From positions 1-48,267 of the forward strand of contig JAOPVX010000125.1 in NCBI GenBank assembly GCA_025965975.1: 48,267 nt of DNA. The letters run 5' to 3'. A program made the translations under genes and the position numbers. This DNA is from Mycobacterium sp. (GTDB taxonomy: Bacteria; Actinomycetota; Actinomycetes; Mycobacteriales; Mycobacteriaceae). The notes beneath the pieces were generated by a model. It worked only from the letters and a program-made list of their open reading frames with translations, was not told the origin of the DNA and ran no database searches. Positions 28,091 to 37,841 of the stretch are shown in pieces (the stretch's first letter is position 1; every line of letters starts with the position of its first letter).

Positions 28091-29553
28091 TGTCCACCCC
28101 CGGGCGGCACCATCATGCCGGGCAGTCCGGCGGCAGGATCGGTGGACACCGGCGCGGGAACGGCCGGATTGTCGCCCGGGTTGAGCGGCGGCGGATCCAC
28201 CGGCCTGGCAGGCACGAACGGCGGCGAGGCGTGACCGACCTGATCGGAGTCGACCGGCCAACCGAAATGCGTGAAAACGTTCCCCGGCGGCGGCAGCGGC
28301 CCACTGGTGGGCGTTGTTCCCGGGGGTGGCGGTTGGGGGGCTTCCGCGGGCAGCGCCGACGCAGAACCGGGCGGTGGGATGTAGTCGGGCCGCATCCAGT
28401 CTTCGCTGTAGGTGACCTCGTTGGGTCGAGCTTGGGCACCGACGAACGGGTTCAAGCCGAACGGGAGTGTGTTGTACTGGCGGTTCTTGATGATCGGCGC
28501 CAAGTATTGAACGCACAGTTTCGCGGACTGCTCTGCGCCCAACCGAGAAGCGGCCTGTATTGCCCCGCATAGGAATTGGATCGGGTTGGCGAAGTTGTTC
28601 AACGCCAATGCACCGGTCAGCGCGCCTTGCGCGGGTTGATAGATGTTCAGGAAGTTCTGGAACGCGTTGGGTGCGATGTGCAGCAACTGCTTGACCTCGT
28701 CGATGTTGTCGGCCAAGTTCTGCGTCACAGACGCCAGCTTGTCTGACGTGGTACCGAGCGACTCGCGGTTGTCGGCGACGAAGCTTCGGACGTCGCCGGC
28801 GACGTCAGCGAGATCCCTTACGGCATTCCCGACCTCGTTGGGGTCGTTGGCGATCAGCCCCGTCACGGCGGCCAGGTTTCCGTTGAGCTGGCGTAGCAAG
28901 TCCGTGCTGTCCTGCAGCGCGGACACCAGGATCGCCAGGTTCTTGACGGTGCCGAAGAGGCCCTTGCTGTTGTCGCCGAGCGCCGAAAAAGCTTGCGACA
29001 GTGTGATCAGCGTGTTTCGGATGTTCGCGCCCTGACCGCGCAGGTTGTCGGCGGCGGTGTTGATGAACGCGCCAAGGGTGCTCACGCCGCCCGGCGTCGT
29101 GGGCTGCAGCGTGTTGGCGAGCTTCTCCAGCTGTTGGCGGAACTGATCGAACTCGACCGGTACGGCGGTGCGTTCCTGTGGAATCACTGCGCCGTCTTGC
29201 ATTTTCGGCCCGGTTTTGTAGGTCGGCGTGAGTTGGATCGCCCGAGCCGTCACCAACGCCGGCGACAGGATCACAGCCTTGACGTCAGCGGGCACCTTGT
29301 ACTTGTCGTCGACCCAGAATGTGATCTTTGTGCGGAACGGTTGCGGTTCGATCTTGTCGATTTTGCCGACAGGCACGCCGAGAATGACCACGTTGTCGCC
29401 GGTGTAGATCCCGTTGCTGTTGTCGAAATATCCGACGATGGTGGTGCGTCTGACGCTGCTGGTGGTAGTGACAAGCACCACTCCGGCGACCAACAACACC
29501 GCCAGAGCGACGGCGAGCCCGAGCCTCCCCATGCGCGAATTCACGGCGCTCAC
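28087..29553 (-). CDS. Mce-family protein, MceD position
   Basis: 488 residues: membrane segment at about 10-30, MCE domain (about 38-120: VGYFDNSNGIYTGDNVVILGVPVGKI), helical middle, and a Pro/Gly-rich C-terminal tail from about 385 rich in PPPG. GTG 29553 overlaps the mceC stop (GTGA). The operon order and the helical repeats such as LAAVTGLIANDPNEVGNAV support a shaft subunit of the Mce tunnel. Confidence 0.9.
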   Translation of the reverse strand: MSAVNSRMGRLGLAVALAVLLVAGVVLVTTTSSVRRTTIVGYFDNSNGIYTGDNVVILGVPVGKIDKIEPQPFRTKITFWVDDKYKVPADVKAVILSPALVTARAIQLTPTYKTGPKMQDGAVIPQERTAVPVEFDQFRQQLEKLANTLQPTTPGGVSTLGAFINTAADNLRGQGANIRNTLITLSQAFSALGDNSKGLFGTVKNLAILVSALQDSTDLLRQLNGNLAAVTGLIANDPNEVGNAVRDLADVAGDVRSFVADNRESLGTTSDKLASVTQNLADNIDEVKQLLHIAPNAFQNFLNIYQPAQGALTGALALNNFANPIQFLCGAIQAASRLGAEQSAKLCVQYLAPIIKNRQYNTLPFGLNPFVGAQARPNEVTYSEDWMRPDYIPPPGSASALPAEAPQPPPPGTTPTSGPLPPPGNVFTHFGWPVDSDQVGHASPPFVPARPVDPPPLNPGDNPAVPAPVSTDPAAGLPGMMVPPGGGQ

Positions 29554-30965
29554 TGGCCTCCTCCCGCCGGTCCGGGTGCGCCGGGTCCGACGATCGTCGG
29601 GTCGCCCGGCGGTCGATTCTGGGCGCCTGGCGGTATCACCTCACCGGGTGCTGGCACGTAAATCGGCAACGGCGGGGTGGCAGTGGACTCCTGCCCCGGC
29701 GGTGGCGGCGCGGGGGGTCCTGGCGGCGGGCCACCCGGCGGCGGCGCCGGTAACGGCTCCCGGTAGGGGTAGCAACCAGTAGGCCCGGGCAACGGCAACC
29801 CGGGCGGACCGCAGCCCTGATCGCCTGGCTTGCCGGTGATGGCGTCGGGCAGCGTCATGTTCGGCTCTCCGCCCTGGCCGGTTCGCGGGTACGGGATGGG
29901 CAGCGCCGGTGTGCCCGGTTGCCCCACCTGCGGGTCGCTGCGCTGGGTCGGCAACAGCACGTTGGGGTCCAGGCCGAGGTCAGAGAACGCCACGTCGATG
30001 AACGGCTGGACGAACTGTCCGGGGAACAGGTTGGCCACATAAGCCTTGAAGAACGGCCCGGACGACACCGACTCGCCCAAACCCAGCGCATACCGATTGA
30101 GCCCTTGAAGGGCGAGTTTGACCTGTTCCTTGTGATTGTCGACGATGGCGAGCACCCCGTTGAGCTTGTCGAGCGCGGGTTTTAGCTGTGCCCGGTTTTC
30201 GGCGATGAACCCCTTCAACTGCTGGCTCACCGCCGAGATGTGGCTGAAAATCTGATCCAGCGCTGCGCTCTCGCTGCGCAATGCGGCTAGCAGCGCGTTC
30301 GTGTCACGGACCAGGGTGACGATTTGGTCGCTGCGCTCGGCGAGCACCGCGGTCGACTTGTCGGCGTTGGACAACAGGCTTCGTAGTTGCGCGTCACGCT
30401 CGTCCAGCGTCTGAGTGAACCGCCCCACCCCCTCGACCGCGGCGCGCACATCGGGAGGTGTATCGGCGAATGTCTGTGAAAGCACCTTCAGTGAATCGGA
30501 CAACTGGTTCGTGTCCAAGCCGCTGATGGCCGTCGTGAGATCACCAATCGCATCGGGCAGTTGATAAGCGGGTGTCGTCCTATCCAGCGGGATCGGGCCC
30601 GACAGCTGGCCGTCCCCTCGCGGAGTGATTTCGAGGATCTTGCTGCCCAACGCGCTCCTGGTCCTGACCGCGGCCTCCGTACGGTCACCGAGCCGAATAC
30701 CTTTGTTGACCTTGAACGTGATCAGCACGCGCGAGCCGTCCTCGGTCAGCGCGATGTCTTCGACCTTGCCCGAGGCGAAGCCGCTCACCCTCACATCGGA
30801 ACCTGACAGGAGACCGCCGGCCTCGGCGAAGTACGCCGAATACTCCTTGCCCGCCGAGAAGAACGGCAGCTTGTCGTAATTCACCGCGGCAAGCGAAACT
30901 GCGACGGCCAGACCCAGGCCGATGGCACCGATGACGATGGGATTCCGTTCCTGGAAGCTCTTCAT
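29550..30965 (-). CDS. Mce-family protein, MceC position
   Basis: 471 residues starting MKSFQERNPIVIGAIG. Membrane segment about 9-29, MCE domain about 40-120 (YSAYFAEAGGLLSGSDVRVSGFASG), long helical stretch with heptad-like leucines, and an extreme Pro-rich tail (PAPPPGGPPPGPPAPPPPG) near 400-430. ATG 30965 overlaps the mceB stop by ATGA. The Pro-rich tail could span or bind the cell wall; that is inference. Confidence 0.9.
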   Translation of the reverse strand: MKSFQERNPIVIGAIGLGLAVAVSLAAVNYDKLPFFSAGKEYSAYFAEAGGLLSGSDVRVSGFASGKVEDIALTEDGSRVLITFKVNKGIRLGDRTEAAVRTRSALGSKILEITPRGDGQLSGPIPLDRTTPAYQLPDAIGDLTTAISGLDTNQLSDSLKVLSQTFADTPPDVRAAVEGVGRFTQTLDERDAQLRSLLSNADKSTAVLAERSDQIVTLVRDTNALLAALRSESAALDQIFSHISAVSQQLKGFIAENRAQLKPALDKLNGVLAIVDNHKEQVKLALQGLNRYALGLGESVSSGPFFKAYVANLFPGQFVQPFIDVAFSDLGLDPNVLLPTQRSDPQVGQPGTPALPIPYPRTGQGGEPNMTLPDAITGKPGDQGCGPPGLPLPGPTGCYPYREPLPAPPPGGPPPGPPAPPPPGQESTATPPLPIYVPAPGEVIPPGAQNRPPGDPTIVGPGAPGPAGGGQ

Positions 30966-31987
30966 CGCGGCGTGCACCTTCCCGAGTCCTGGCCGGCCAC
31001 CTTCACATACACCGGCTGGCCACCCTTTCCGTTGAGCTTGAGCACGGCGTCGCACAGGTAGAAGCTGAAGAAGTCACCGTAAAGGCCCTGCCGGTTCAAT
31101 ATCCGGTACGCGTCGGGGAGCGTGTCCAGCAGATTATTGAGGTAGTCGGCGTCGGCGACGATGTTGCCCGCCGTCCGATCCGCTTCGTGGACAACCTTTT
31201 TCAGGGGTGGCCGCGCCTGCTGCAACAGGTCGGCGACTGAGGCTGCGGCCGCATTGGCGTATGCCACGCCGTTGGTGATGTCTTGCTTGCGTTCGGCCAG
31301 TCCGTGCACCAACTCCGAGAGCGAGTCGACGGCCTTGCCGAACTGGTCTTTCTGGTCGCCGAGCGAGCCGAGCACGGTGTTCAGGTTGACGATGACCTGC
31401 CCGATCAACTGGTCCCGGTCGGCCAGCGTGTTCGTCAGCGAAGCGGTGTGGCTCAGAAACGAGCTGAGCGTCGCCCCTTGCCCTTGAAATGCCTCGATGA
31501 GCTGACCGGTCAGCGCGTTGACCTGGTCGGGGCTCAGTGCGTTGAAGAGCGGACGGAAGCCTCCGATCAAGGCGTCGAGATCGAGGGCGGGCTCAGTTCG
31601 GGCCAGCGGTATGGTTTCGCCCGCGTTCAGCTTCCTGGTCCCGCCGGCGCCTTCTTCGAGCGCCACAAACCGATCTCCGGTCAGGTTCTCGTATCGGATG
31701 ACTGCCTTGGTGCCCTCGGTGAGGACCACGGACTTGTCAGTGGTGAATTTGACGTCCACCGTAGCGTCGTCCCGGACCTTGATGCTCTTGACCTTGCCGA
31801 CCTCCACACCGGCGATACGCACGAAGTCTTTAGTCTCCAGTCCCGAGACGGTGCTGAAGATCGCGTCGTACTTCGTTTGTGCGTCGAAGCGCAATTGCCC
31901 GAAGACGGCCGCCGCCACAAACCAGCCCAGCGAGCACACCACCAGGAATATGGTGATGCGCACGAGGGTGCCACGCGGGCTACCCAT
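30962..31987 (-). CDS. Mce-family protein, MceB position
   Basis: 341 residues, the shortest of the six, as is usual for MceB. Membrane segment about 9-30, MCE domain about 38-115 (YDAIFSTVSGLETKDFVRIAGVEVGKVKSI), then helices. There is no Pro-rich tail; instead it ends in a compact region with two cysteines (FYLCDAVLK and GRCTPR). Start ATG 31987, 45 nt after the mceA stop, the largest gap within this operon. Confidence 0.9.
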   Translation of the reverse strand: MGSPRGTLVRITIFLVVCSLGWFVAAAVFGQLRFDAQTKYDAIFSTVSGLETKDFVRIAGVEVGKVKSIKVRDDATVDVKFTTDKSVVLTEGTKAVIRYENLTGDRFVALEEGAGGTRKLNAGETIPLARTEPALDLDALIGGFRPLFNALSPDQVNALTGQLIEAFQGQGATLSSFLSHTASLTNTLADRDQLIGQVIVNLNTVLGSLGDQKDQFGKAVDSLSELVHGLAERKQDITNGVAYANAAAASVADLLQQARPPLKKVVHEADRTAGNIVADADYLNNLLDTLPDAYRILNRQGLYGDFFSFYLCDAVLKLNGKGGQPVYVKVAGQDSGRCTPR

Positions 31988-32032
31988 GATGGCGGTGGTC
32001 TCTCATCGTCTGCTTTCTCGTCTCCTGGTCGA

Positions 32033-33505
32033 TCACGGCGCCGGTGTGACAGGCCCCGGCGGGAAGGGAACCGGTGGCGGTGCGGGCTGGACTTGTGCCG
32101 GATAGGGCACATCGAACGGCTCTTCCCCTGGCAGAGGACCCGGCTGCCTGGGTTGCCCCGGCGGCGGTGCCGGCGGCAGCCCCGGGTAGAGCGGGGTTCC
32201 GTCCGGCGCATATTGCTGCGCGCCGTACGCGGGCGCGCCGGGGTAAGGGATGGGGCCCGGCGCGGGCCCTCCTCCGATGCGGTTGATGGTGGGCGGTTGC
32301 GGCACCCCACGGGTATAGGGAAAGAGATTCTCGTAGCCCGGGAAGCCGATGCCCGGATTCGTCCGGATATCCGTGCCAGTGCCCCATCCGGTGTTGGTGA
32401 TCAGCTGGCGTTGGGGCCAGTTTTGTGCGACGTCGGGTAGCGAACCGCAGCCCGGCTTACCGCCCGGGCCGCCCTTGGCGCCGTCGATCGGCAGGTTGTC
32501 CGGATACTTGTACTGATCGTCGCCGAGCAGTATCGCGACGTCGAGGATGACCGACTTTCCAGTGGCGCCGCCGGCGACATCCTCGAACCCGAAGTCGATG
32601 ACGTTCTTGCCACCGGTGAATGTGCACGTCAGTTGTGAGTTGTACTTCATCAACAGACTCGTCGTGGAGTCGAGCACGTTGACCGCGTGCACCAGATTGT
32701 CCTTACTGGGAACGAGCAGGTTGATGCCGCTGTGCGAGAGCCCGACGACGTTGAGCAGCAGCGAGTCGAGCTGCTTCGCGTGGCTGGTGATGGTGGTACT
32801 GGTGGTACTGGCGGCGTCGAGCACCTTGATGATGTTCGGTGCCGCAGCGCCGTAGGTGTCGCTGAACGCCTTGAGCGCCTGCCAGTCCTGGCGGATCGTC
32901 TCGCTGCGGGGGTTGAGTTGCATCAGCACCTCCTTGCCGGCGGTGATCGCCTCGCCGAGCCTCTCGCCCTGGCCGCGGAAACCCTCGGCCAGCGCGGACA
33001 GCACGGCGTTTAGCTTGGCGGTGTCGACCTGCCTGAGCACCCCGACAAGGTTCTCGAAAACAGTGTTGACCTCGGTCGCGACATTTCGCGCCTTGAGCAC
33101 CTCACCCTTCGACAAACGCTTGGCGCTTGGGTCTTCCGGGACGATGAGGTCGACGAACTTACTGCCGAACGCCGTCGTCGCCTTGATCTCCGCCTCGACG
33201 TTGGCCGGGATGTACTTGACCTGATCTGAGTCGATCTGAAGGCTGAGCCCAACTGGTGGGTTGCCCGTCGAGATGCCCTCGACGCGGCCAATAACGACGC
33301 CGCGCAGCTTGACATCGTTGCCAGGATCCATGACCAGGCCCGCACGATCCGACATCACCGTCACCGGGAGGTAGGACTTGTAGTTGCCGGTGAACAAGAC
33401 GCCGTCTAGCACCACGATCCCGATGAGCACGAGTATCAGACCCAAGGTCCACCATGCCGGGTGGATGCGAGATTCACCCGCTCGTCTCGCTCGCGCTGCC
33501 GCCAT
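32033..33505 (-). CDS. Mce-family protein, MceA position
   Basis: 490 residues. Membrane segment about 19-39, MCE domain about 45-125 (YLPVTVMSDRAGLVMDPGNDVKLRGVVIGRVEGI), helical middle, a cysteine pair region (QLTCTFTGG and KPGCGSLPD) and a long Pro/Gly-rich tail from about 385. It follows yrbEB by 4 nt. MceA is the first substrate-binding subunit; the ligand cannot be deduced. Confidence 0.9.
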   Translation of the reverse strand: MAAARARRAGESRIHPAWWTLGLILVLIGIVVLDGVLFTGNYKSYLPVTVMSDRAGLVMDPGNDVKLRGVVIGRVEGISTGNPPVGLSLQIDSDQVKYIPANVEAEIKATTAFGSKFVDLIVPEDPSAKRLSKGEVLKARNVATEVNTVFENLVGVLRQVDTAKLNAVLSALAEGFRGQGERLGEAITAGKEVLMQLNPRSETIRQDWQALKAFSDTYGAAAPNIIKVLDAASTTSTTITSHAKQLDSLLLNVVGLSHSGINLLVPSKDNLVHAVNVLDSTTSLLMKYNSQLTCTFTGGKNVIDFGFEDVAGGATGKSVILDVAILLGDDQYKYPDNLPIDGAKGGPGGKPGCGSLPDVAQNWPQRQLITNTGWGTGTDIRTNPGIGFPGYENLFPYTRGVPQPPTINRIGGGPAPGPIPYPGAPAYGAQQYAPDGTPLYPGLPPAPPPGQPRQPGPLPGEEPFDVPYPAQVQPAPPPVPFPPGPVTPAP

Positions 33506-33509
33506 CTCG

Positions 33510-34361
33510 CTACCCGGAAATGTTCAGGCCGCCGCCTTGGCCGTAGATGCCCAATGCGACCAACAGGAGTACGACGATGACGGCGACCAGGGATGCGCGG
33601 ACCGCACGGCCGACGGCCTCACCGACGCCCGCGGGGCCTCCGGAAGCTGTGTAGCCGTAGTAGGTGTGTATCAGCATCACTATGACTGCCATTCCGATCG
33701 CTTGGATGAAGGACAACAGCACGTCCGTAGGATTCAGAAAAGTGTTGAAGTAGTGGTCGTAGACCCCCGTCGATTGCCCGTAGCCAAGCGTGGTGCCAAA
33801 GCGGGTCGCGAGGTAAGCCGCTATTAGTCCAAGGCAGTACAGCGGGATCGACAGCACGACCCCGGCCACAAGTCGGGTGGAGCACAGGTAGCCGACTGTG
33901 CGGACGCTGATGACCTCGAGGGCGTCGATCTCCTCGTTGATCCGCATCGCGCCTAGCTGGGCCGTGCAGCCGGCGCCGATCGTGGCGGCCATGGCGATCC
34001 CGACAACGGCCGGACCGGCCAAGCGGGTGTTGATGTAAGCGGATGCGAAGCCGCTCAGTGCCTCCACACCGATGTTGGCCAACGAGCCGTAGAGCTGCAC
34101 GGCGACCAGTGAGCCAACCTGCGAGGTCAGGAAAACGACAACCACGATGGTGCCGCCGATCAGGGCCATCGCCCCGACGCCCAGGCCCATCTGAGCGATC
34201 TGTCGCAGCAGTTCGACCCTGTAATAGATCCAGACGTCCCTGATGCCGACGATCGTCTTGCCGAAGAACTGGGTCTGCTCACCGATCCTGTTCCAGTTGT
34301 CGGCCCAGCTTCGAGCCGTACGTTGAAGCCGCGGCGCGACAGCGCGCGCGGGGCTGCTCAC
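33510..34361 (-). CDS. YrbE/MlaE-family permease, YrbEB position
   Basis: 283 residues with about five to six membrane segments and the MlaE-family cytoplasmic loop MRINEEIDALEVISVRTVGYL, which couples to the ATPase. It pairs with YrbEA to form the inner-membrane permease of the Mce importer. GTG 34361 overlaps the yrbEA stop (GTGA). The ATPase gene (mceG) is not in this window, as is usual in mycobacteria. Confidence 0.93.
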   Translation of the reverse strand: MSSPARAVAPRLQRTARSWADNWNRIGEQTQFFGKTIVGIRDVWIYYRVELLRQIAQMGLGVGAMALIGGTIVVVVFLTSQVGSLVAVQLYGSLANIGVEALSGFASAYINTRLAGPAVVGIAMAATIGAGCTAQLGAMRINEEIDALEVISVRTVGYLCSTRLVAGVVLSIPLYCLGLIAAYLATRFGTTLGYGQSTGVYDHYFNTFLNPTDVLLSFIQAIGMAVIVMLIHTYYGYTASGGPAGVGEAVGRAVRASLVAVIVVLLLVALGIYGQGGGLNISG

Positions 34362-35131
34362 AGTGTTGCCTTTGCGCCGACGATGGTCGTGATCGTGCCG
34401 ATGACGAACAGCACGAGGAATGTGAAGACGACCGTCTCGTTGACGGCGTTGCCGACGCCTTGTGGTCCGCCGCCCACCGAGAGGCCTTTGTAGCAGGCGA
34501 TCAGGCCGGCGAAGAATCCGAAGAGGACGGCCTTGGACAGCGCGATGATCAACTCGGGAATGCCGACCAGCAGGGTCAGGCTCCCGGCGAAGGCTCCGGG
34601 CGTGACGTGCTGGAGAAAGACCGAGAAAAAGAAGCCGAAGGTCAGGCCCACGACGATTACTACGGACGTGAGCATTGTCGCGACAAGCGTGGCGGCCAGT
34701 ACGCGCGGAACGACCAGGCGGTGGATTGGGTCGAGGCCGAGCACCCGCATTGCGTCGATCTCTTCGCGAATGGTCCGGGAACCGAGATCAGCGCACATCG
34801 CGGTCGCCCCGGCACCCGAGATCACCAGCACCGTGACGACGGGACCGATGTAGAGGACCGCACCCAGGGCCGCGCCGGCTCCAGACGCGTCGGCAGCGCC
34901 GATCTCGATGAGCAGCAGGTTGAGGATGAACGCGGTGAGCACCACGAACGGGACCGCCATGAGGATCGTCGGCAGGATTGACACCCGCGCGACGAACCAG
35001 GTCTGCTCCACGAACTCGCGGAAGGCAAAGGGCGGCTTGAACATCTCGACGACCGTGTCCATCGACATCGCGAAAAAGTCACCGAGAGTCCGCAGTGGCT
35101 TGGATACATCTCTCTGCTTGCCGGCGGCCAC
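34358..35131 (-). CDS. YrbE/MlaE-family permease, YrbEA position
   Basis: 257 residues, first gene of the mce operon. Several membrane helices are clear (VSILPTILMAVPFVVLTAF, VATMLTSVVIVVGLTF, TFLVLFVIGTITTIV). The coupling loop SRTIREEIDAMRVLGLDPIHRLV and GLSVGGGPQGVGNAV are family hallmarks. GTG 35131 has GGGAGA about 8 nt upstream. The promoter must lie in the 1.1-kb region to the right. Confidence 0.93.
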   Translation of the reverse strand: MAAGKQRDVSKPLRTLGDFFAMSMDTVVEMFKPPFAFREFVEQTWFVARVSILPTILMAVPFVVLTAFILNLLLIEIGAADASGAGAALGAVLYIGPVVTVLVISGAGATAMCADLGSRTIREEIDAMRVLGLDPIHRLVVPRVLAATLVATMLTSVVIVVGLTFGFFFSVFLQHVTPGAFAGSLTLLVGIPELIIALSKAVLFGFFAGLIACYKGLSVGGGPQGVGNAVNETVVFTFLVLFVIGTITTIVGAKATL

Positions 35132-36226
35132 TAGTGGATCTCCCGCGGCGATAACCCAAACCGCCGAACGCGTTGACGCGTCGGAGGAAGGCCGCCGACG
35201 TCACAGCCACCGTGCCCTTCGGCAGGATTAACAGCCGCCGCGGTCGGACACTTCATAGACGGTGAATCCCCTCCGTATCTCAGCGTTTTGCCAGGCGCCT
35301 GAGATGTGATTCAACGCACAGGCGACTGCCGACAAACCGTACACCACCGTTTTCGGCCATAGCAACAACTCTGCGACATTAACGGCATTGGTGGCTCAGT
35401 TTACCTAGTTCGACAGGTTAGGTTTGCTCAGCTCGCTTGCGACAGATCTGCTGCGAACGTCTCACCGCGTCTGCATCTAAACGGCCGTTCACTGTTGGCG
35501 CATGGAAGATGCGCGCCCGCACCTCGGCGAACTGTTCATCGGCACAGATGAGGACACTGCAGCGCGCTATTCGGCGCCATCGCGCGACACCGCGGATCGG
35601 GACGCAGCATGGTGGTGGTAGGCCACCGTCGGGGGTGGTACATCCCGCCTAGATATTTGCTGCCTCTTCTGGATATCACCACCATCGATCACGTGTTAGC
35701 CATTCGCAGCAAGAATAGCCACTGACCAACAATTGCCATGTCTCCGCCCGGAGAATTCAGTTATGCACACGCCGAAATACATTAATTTCGTATTCAACTG
35801 AAGCGTTACCCGTCCGCAAATTAGAACGGTTTATCGGGGCCTATTACCCCCGCCCCATTTCGAACGCGCCCCGGGAGCGATCCGGCGAGCCGGCCGCCCA
35901 GGGGCGGATCCCCTCAGGCCACAACCATCATGGCGCCGCGGAGGCCAGCCCGTTCACCCCGACACCCGCCCGGCCCGCTGGGCGGCAGCTGCGCACAAAA
36001 TCGCCCCGACCCCGGTCTTACAGGCCGATTACCGGCGAAGAACGGACGAATCCACGGGGCGTCCAACAATAGTCAAAAGGTCTATCTATATAGCTAATTA
36101 CAAAGCAGTTTCAGGCAAAAAACTGACGCGCCCACAAGGGCCGTCGATCAATGCGACTTATGGTTCCGACGCGGTTGCTCGGCTGGACCGGCACCGGCCG
36201 CACGAACACGCGACGGGCCTGCACCG
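35132..36226. other. 1.1-kb region without a convincing gene, upstream of the mce operon
   Basis: No reading frame here has mycobacterial codon character or a recognisable domain; the 71-codon reading at 35437-35652 looks spurious. Base composition is uneven, with AT-richer parts at 35640-35830 and 36060-36125 between GC-rich parts. It holds the leader dyad described separately, the weak dyad ACCTA-N11-TAGGT near 35403-35423, and CTATATAG near 36086. It presumably contains the mce promoter. A short RNA or degraded gene cannot be excluded. Confidence 0.55.
35277..35305 (-). promoter_or_regulatory. Inverted repeat upstream of yrbEA
   Basis: ATCTCAG (35277-35283) and CTGAGAT (35299-35305) are perfect 7-bp arms around 15 nt, 146-174 nt before the yrbEA start. 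It could be an operator or a leader hairpin. There is no T-tract to suggest a terminator. Confidence 0.4.
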
Positions 36227-36820
36227 TCAGTCAACCAATCGCCAGATCAGCTCGCTGATCGCGGGCAGTACGGCCTCACGGGGCATCGACGCGACCTCGC
36301 TGTGCCGGACCATCAACCACGACCGCTCGAACATCGCCATGACCGTCAGTCCGATCGCGGCGGGGTCGGACGTGGGAGGCGTCGTGGCCGTCTTGTGGAT
36401 GCGCTTGCCGAGCGCCGCCGCGGTTCGACGGTGCGAGCGCGCCACCGAAGCCCGGAATGTGCGATCGGGCGGCATGTCTTCTTCCGACCGGATGACGAAC
36501 GCCCCGTTGCGGTCGAGATAGGCGAAATAGCGGCTCACCCACTCGTCGATTCCCTGCCGCGTCGGCTGGTCGCCGAACGCCTCGACCACCTCGACGGCCT
36601 CGTGGTAGGTGGCGGTGCCCAGCTCGACGAACAACTCGGTCTTGTCGCGGAAGTAATAGTAGAAATTCGCGCGGGCGACACACGCCAGCTCGGTGATGTC
36701 ACGGACCGTGACACCGGAAAACCCCTTGCGCGCGAACGCGACTCGCGCGGCGTCGAGGATAGCCCTACGGGTGCGGTCGGACTTCCTGCTCCCTGGCGGT
36801 CCAGACAGGTCAGACACCAT
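36227..36820 (-). CDS. TetR-family regulator
   Basis: 197 residues. The N-terminal helix-turn-helix (about 15-62) reads RRAILDAARVAFARKGFSGVTVRDITELACVARANFYYYF in family register, followed by a ligand domain. ATG 36820 is preferred; it overlaps the end of the Rieske oxygenase gene by 11 bp, so the two are co-transcribed. An autoregulatory role through the perfect palindrome at 37842-37863, upstream of the oxygenase, is a reasonable inference. A longer in-frame reading to 36967 would run through the oxygenase gene and lacks TetR similarity. Confidence 0.88.
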   Translation of the reverse strand: MVSDLSGPPGSRKSDRTRRAILDAARVAFARKGFSGVTVRDITELACVARANFYYYFRDKTELFVELGTATYHEAVEVVEAFGDQPTRQGIDEWVSRYFAYLDRNGAFVIRSEEDMPPDRTFRASVARSHRRTAAALGKRIHKTATTPPTSDPAAIGLTVMAMFERSWLMVRHSEVASMPREAVLPAISELIWRLVD

Positions 36821-37793
36821 GTCCGACGAGTTCGGGGTAGAAGCCAGCGGCCCAGGTGCGCAGAGCCTTGAACCCCGCCGCCTCCGACGGGGCCAACGCC
36901 GGAGAATCCATGTACCGCTGGTGCTGCCAAATTCGGATGTCGTCCGGCAGAGCACGTTTGGCCACACTCAGCTGCTCGGTGAAGTCCCTGCAATCGTCGC
37001 TTATCCAATACCCCGCGAAAATGTCCGACCTGGTGTCGTCGACCGGCGTGGGACACACCGAGATCACTCGAACTCCGTCGCCGGTGTGTTCGCCGTTGAA
37101 GCTGACGCCGATCCCCGACCAGTAGATCTCGATCGTGTTCAGGGTGTCGCCTGCACGGTCCTCCCCCTCGGTCCAGCGCCGCCCGAAGCCGACCTTGGCC
37201 GACCAGGTCGACTCGTCGCGCGACTCCCTTAGCACGCACGGGCTGATCGGGGTGCGGTGGACGAAGCGAAAATGATGTGGGTCAACGGCGTTCTCGGCGA
37301 TGACTTGGGGATGCACGCGCACGTTCTCAAACCTTGTGCGGCACTCTTCGTCGAACGGGTGGTAATTGCGCGACTCAATGTGTGGCCCAAGGATTTTGAA
37401 TGCGTCAGGGGCGGCCCAGCCCGGCTCCGCGCCCGCTACTTCGTGCCAGACGTAGATGGAGGAGTTCATCTCGGCGACCGGGAAAGAGCGGATCCGACGT
37501 CCCCTGTTGGGGCGCTTCTCGTAGGGAATCCGTACATTGCGACCATCGCCGTCCCACACCCAGCCGTGAAACGGGCATTGGATTCCGTCTTCGACGACAC
37601 AGCCGCCGTGGGCGAGGCTTGCGCCGAGATGTTGACAGTGCGCGTCCAAGACGCTGACACGTCCGTCCGACTGCCGGAACGCGACGAGGTCGCGGCCGAA
37701 GTAGTGCAACGCCACCGTCGCGCCCACTGCGATGTCCGCGCTCCATGCGACTTGAAACCAGCCGGTCGGCAACATGCTCGGCCACTCCGTCAT
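36810..37793 (-). CDS. Rieske non-heme iron oxygenase (KshA-like)
   Basis: 327 residues. The Rieske [2Fe-2S] ligands are Cys53-x-His55 and Cys73-x2-His76 (CQHLG and CPFHGWVWD). The mononuclear iron motif is Asp171-x2-His174-x4-His179 (ENAVDPHHFRFVH). This pattern is shared with 3-ketosteroid 9-alpha-hydroxylase oxygenase and related mycobacterial oxygenases; KshA itself is about 50-70 residues longer. It needs a separate reductase, and none is encoded nearby. First gene of a unit with the TetR regulator, behind a perfect 22-bp palindrome. Confidence 0.87.
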   Translation of the reverse strand: MTEWPSMLPTGWFQVAWSADIAVGATVALHYFGRDLVAFRQSDGRVSVLDAHCQHLGASLAHGGCVVEDGIQCPFHGWVWDGDGRNVRIPYEKRPNRGRRIRSFPVAEMNSSIYVWHEVAGAEPGWAAPDAFKILGPHIESRNYHPFDEECRTRFENVRVHPQVIAENAVDPHHFRFVHRTPISPCVLRESRDESTWSAKVGFGRRWTEGEDRAGDTLNTIEIYWSGIGVSFNGEHTGDGVRVISVCPTPVDDTRSDIFAGYWISDDCRDFTEQLSVAKRALPDDIRIWQHQRYMDSPALAPSEAAGFKALRTWAAGFYPELVGHGV

Positions 37794-37841
37794 CGAACCG
37801 TCCTCTCGGATGTGCGGGACCCGGTGTCCTTCACAATACAG

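Noticed and set aside
35437-35652. 71-codon ORF in the mce upstream region
   Set aside because: Arg/Ser-rich, without codon character, Shine-Dalgarno or family match.
36086-36104. Fifth ATAG box in the mce upstream region
   Set aside because: ATAGCTAATTACAAA shares ATAGnTA but not the GATTT half and is 950 bp from yrbEA.
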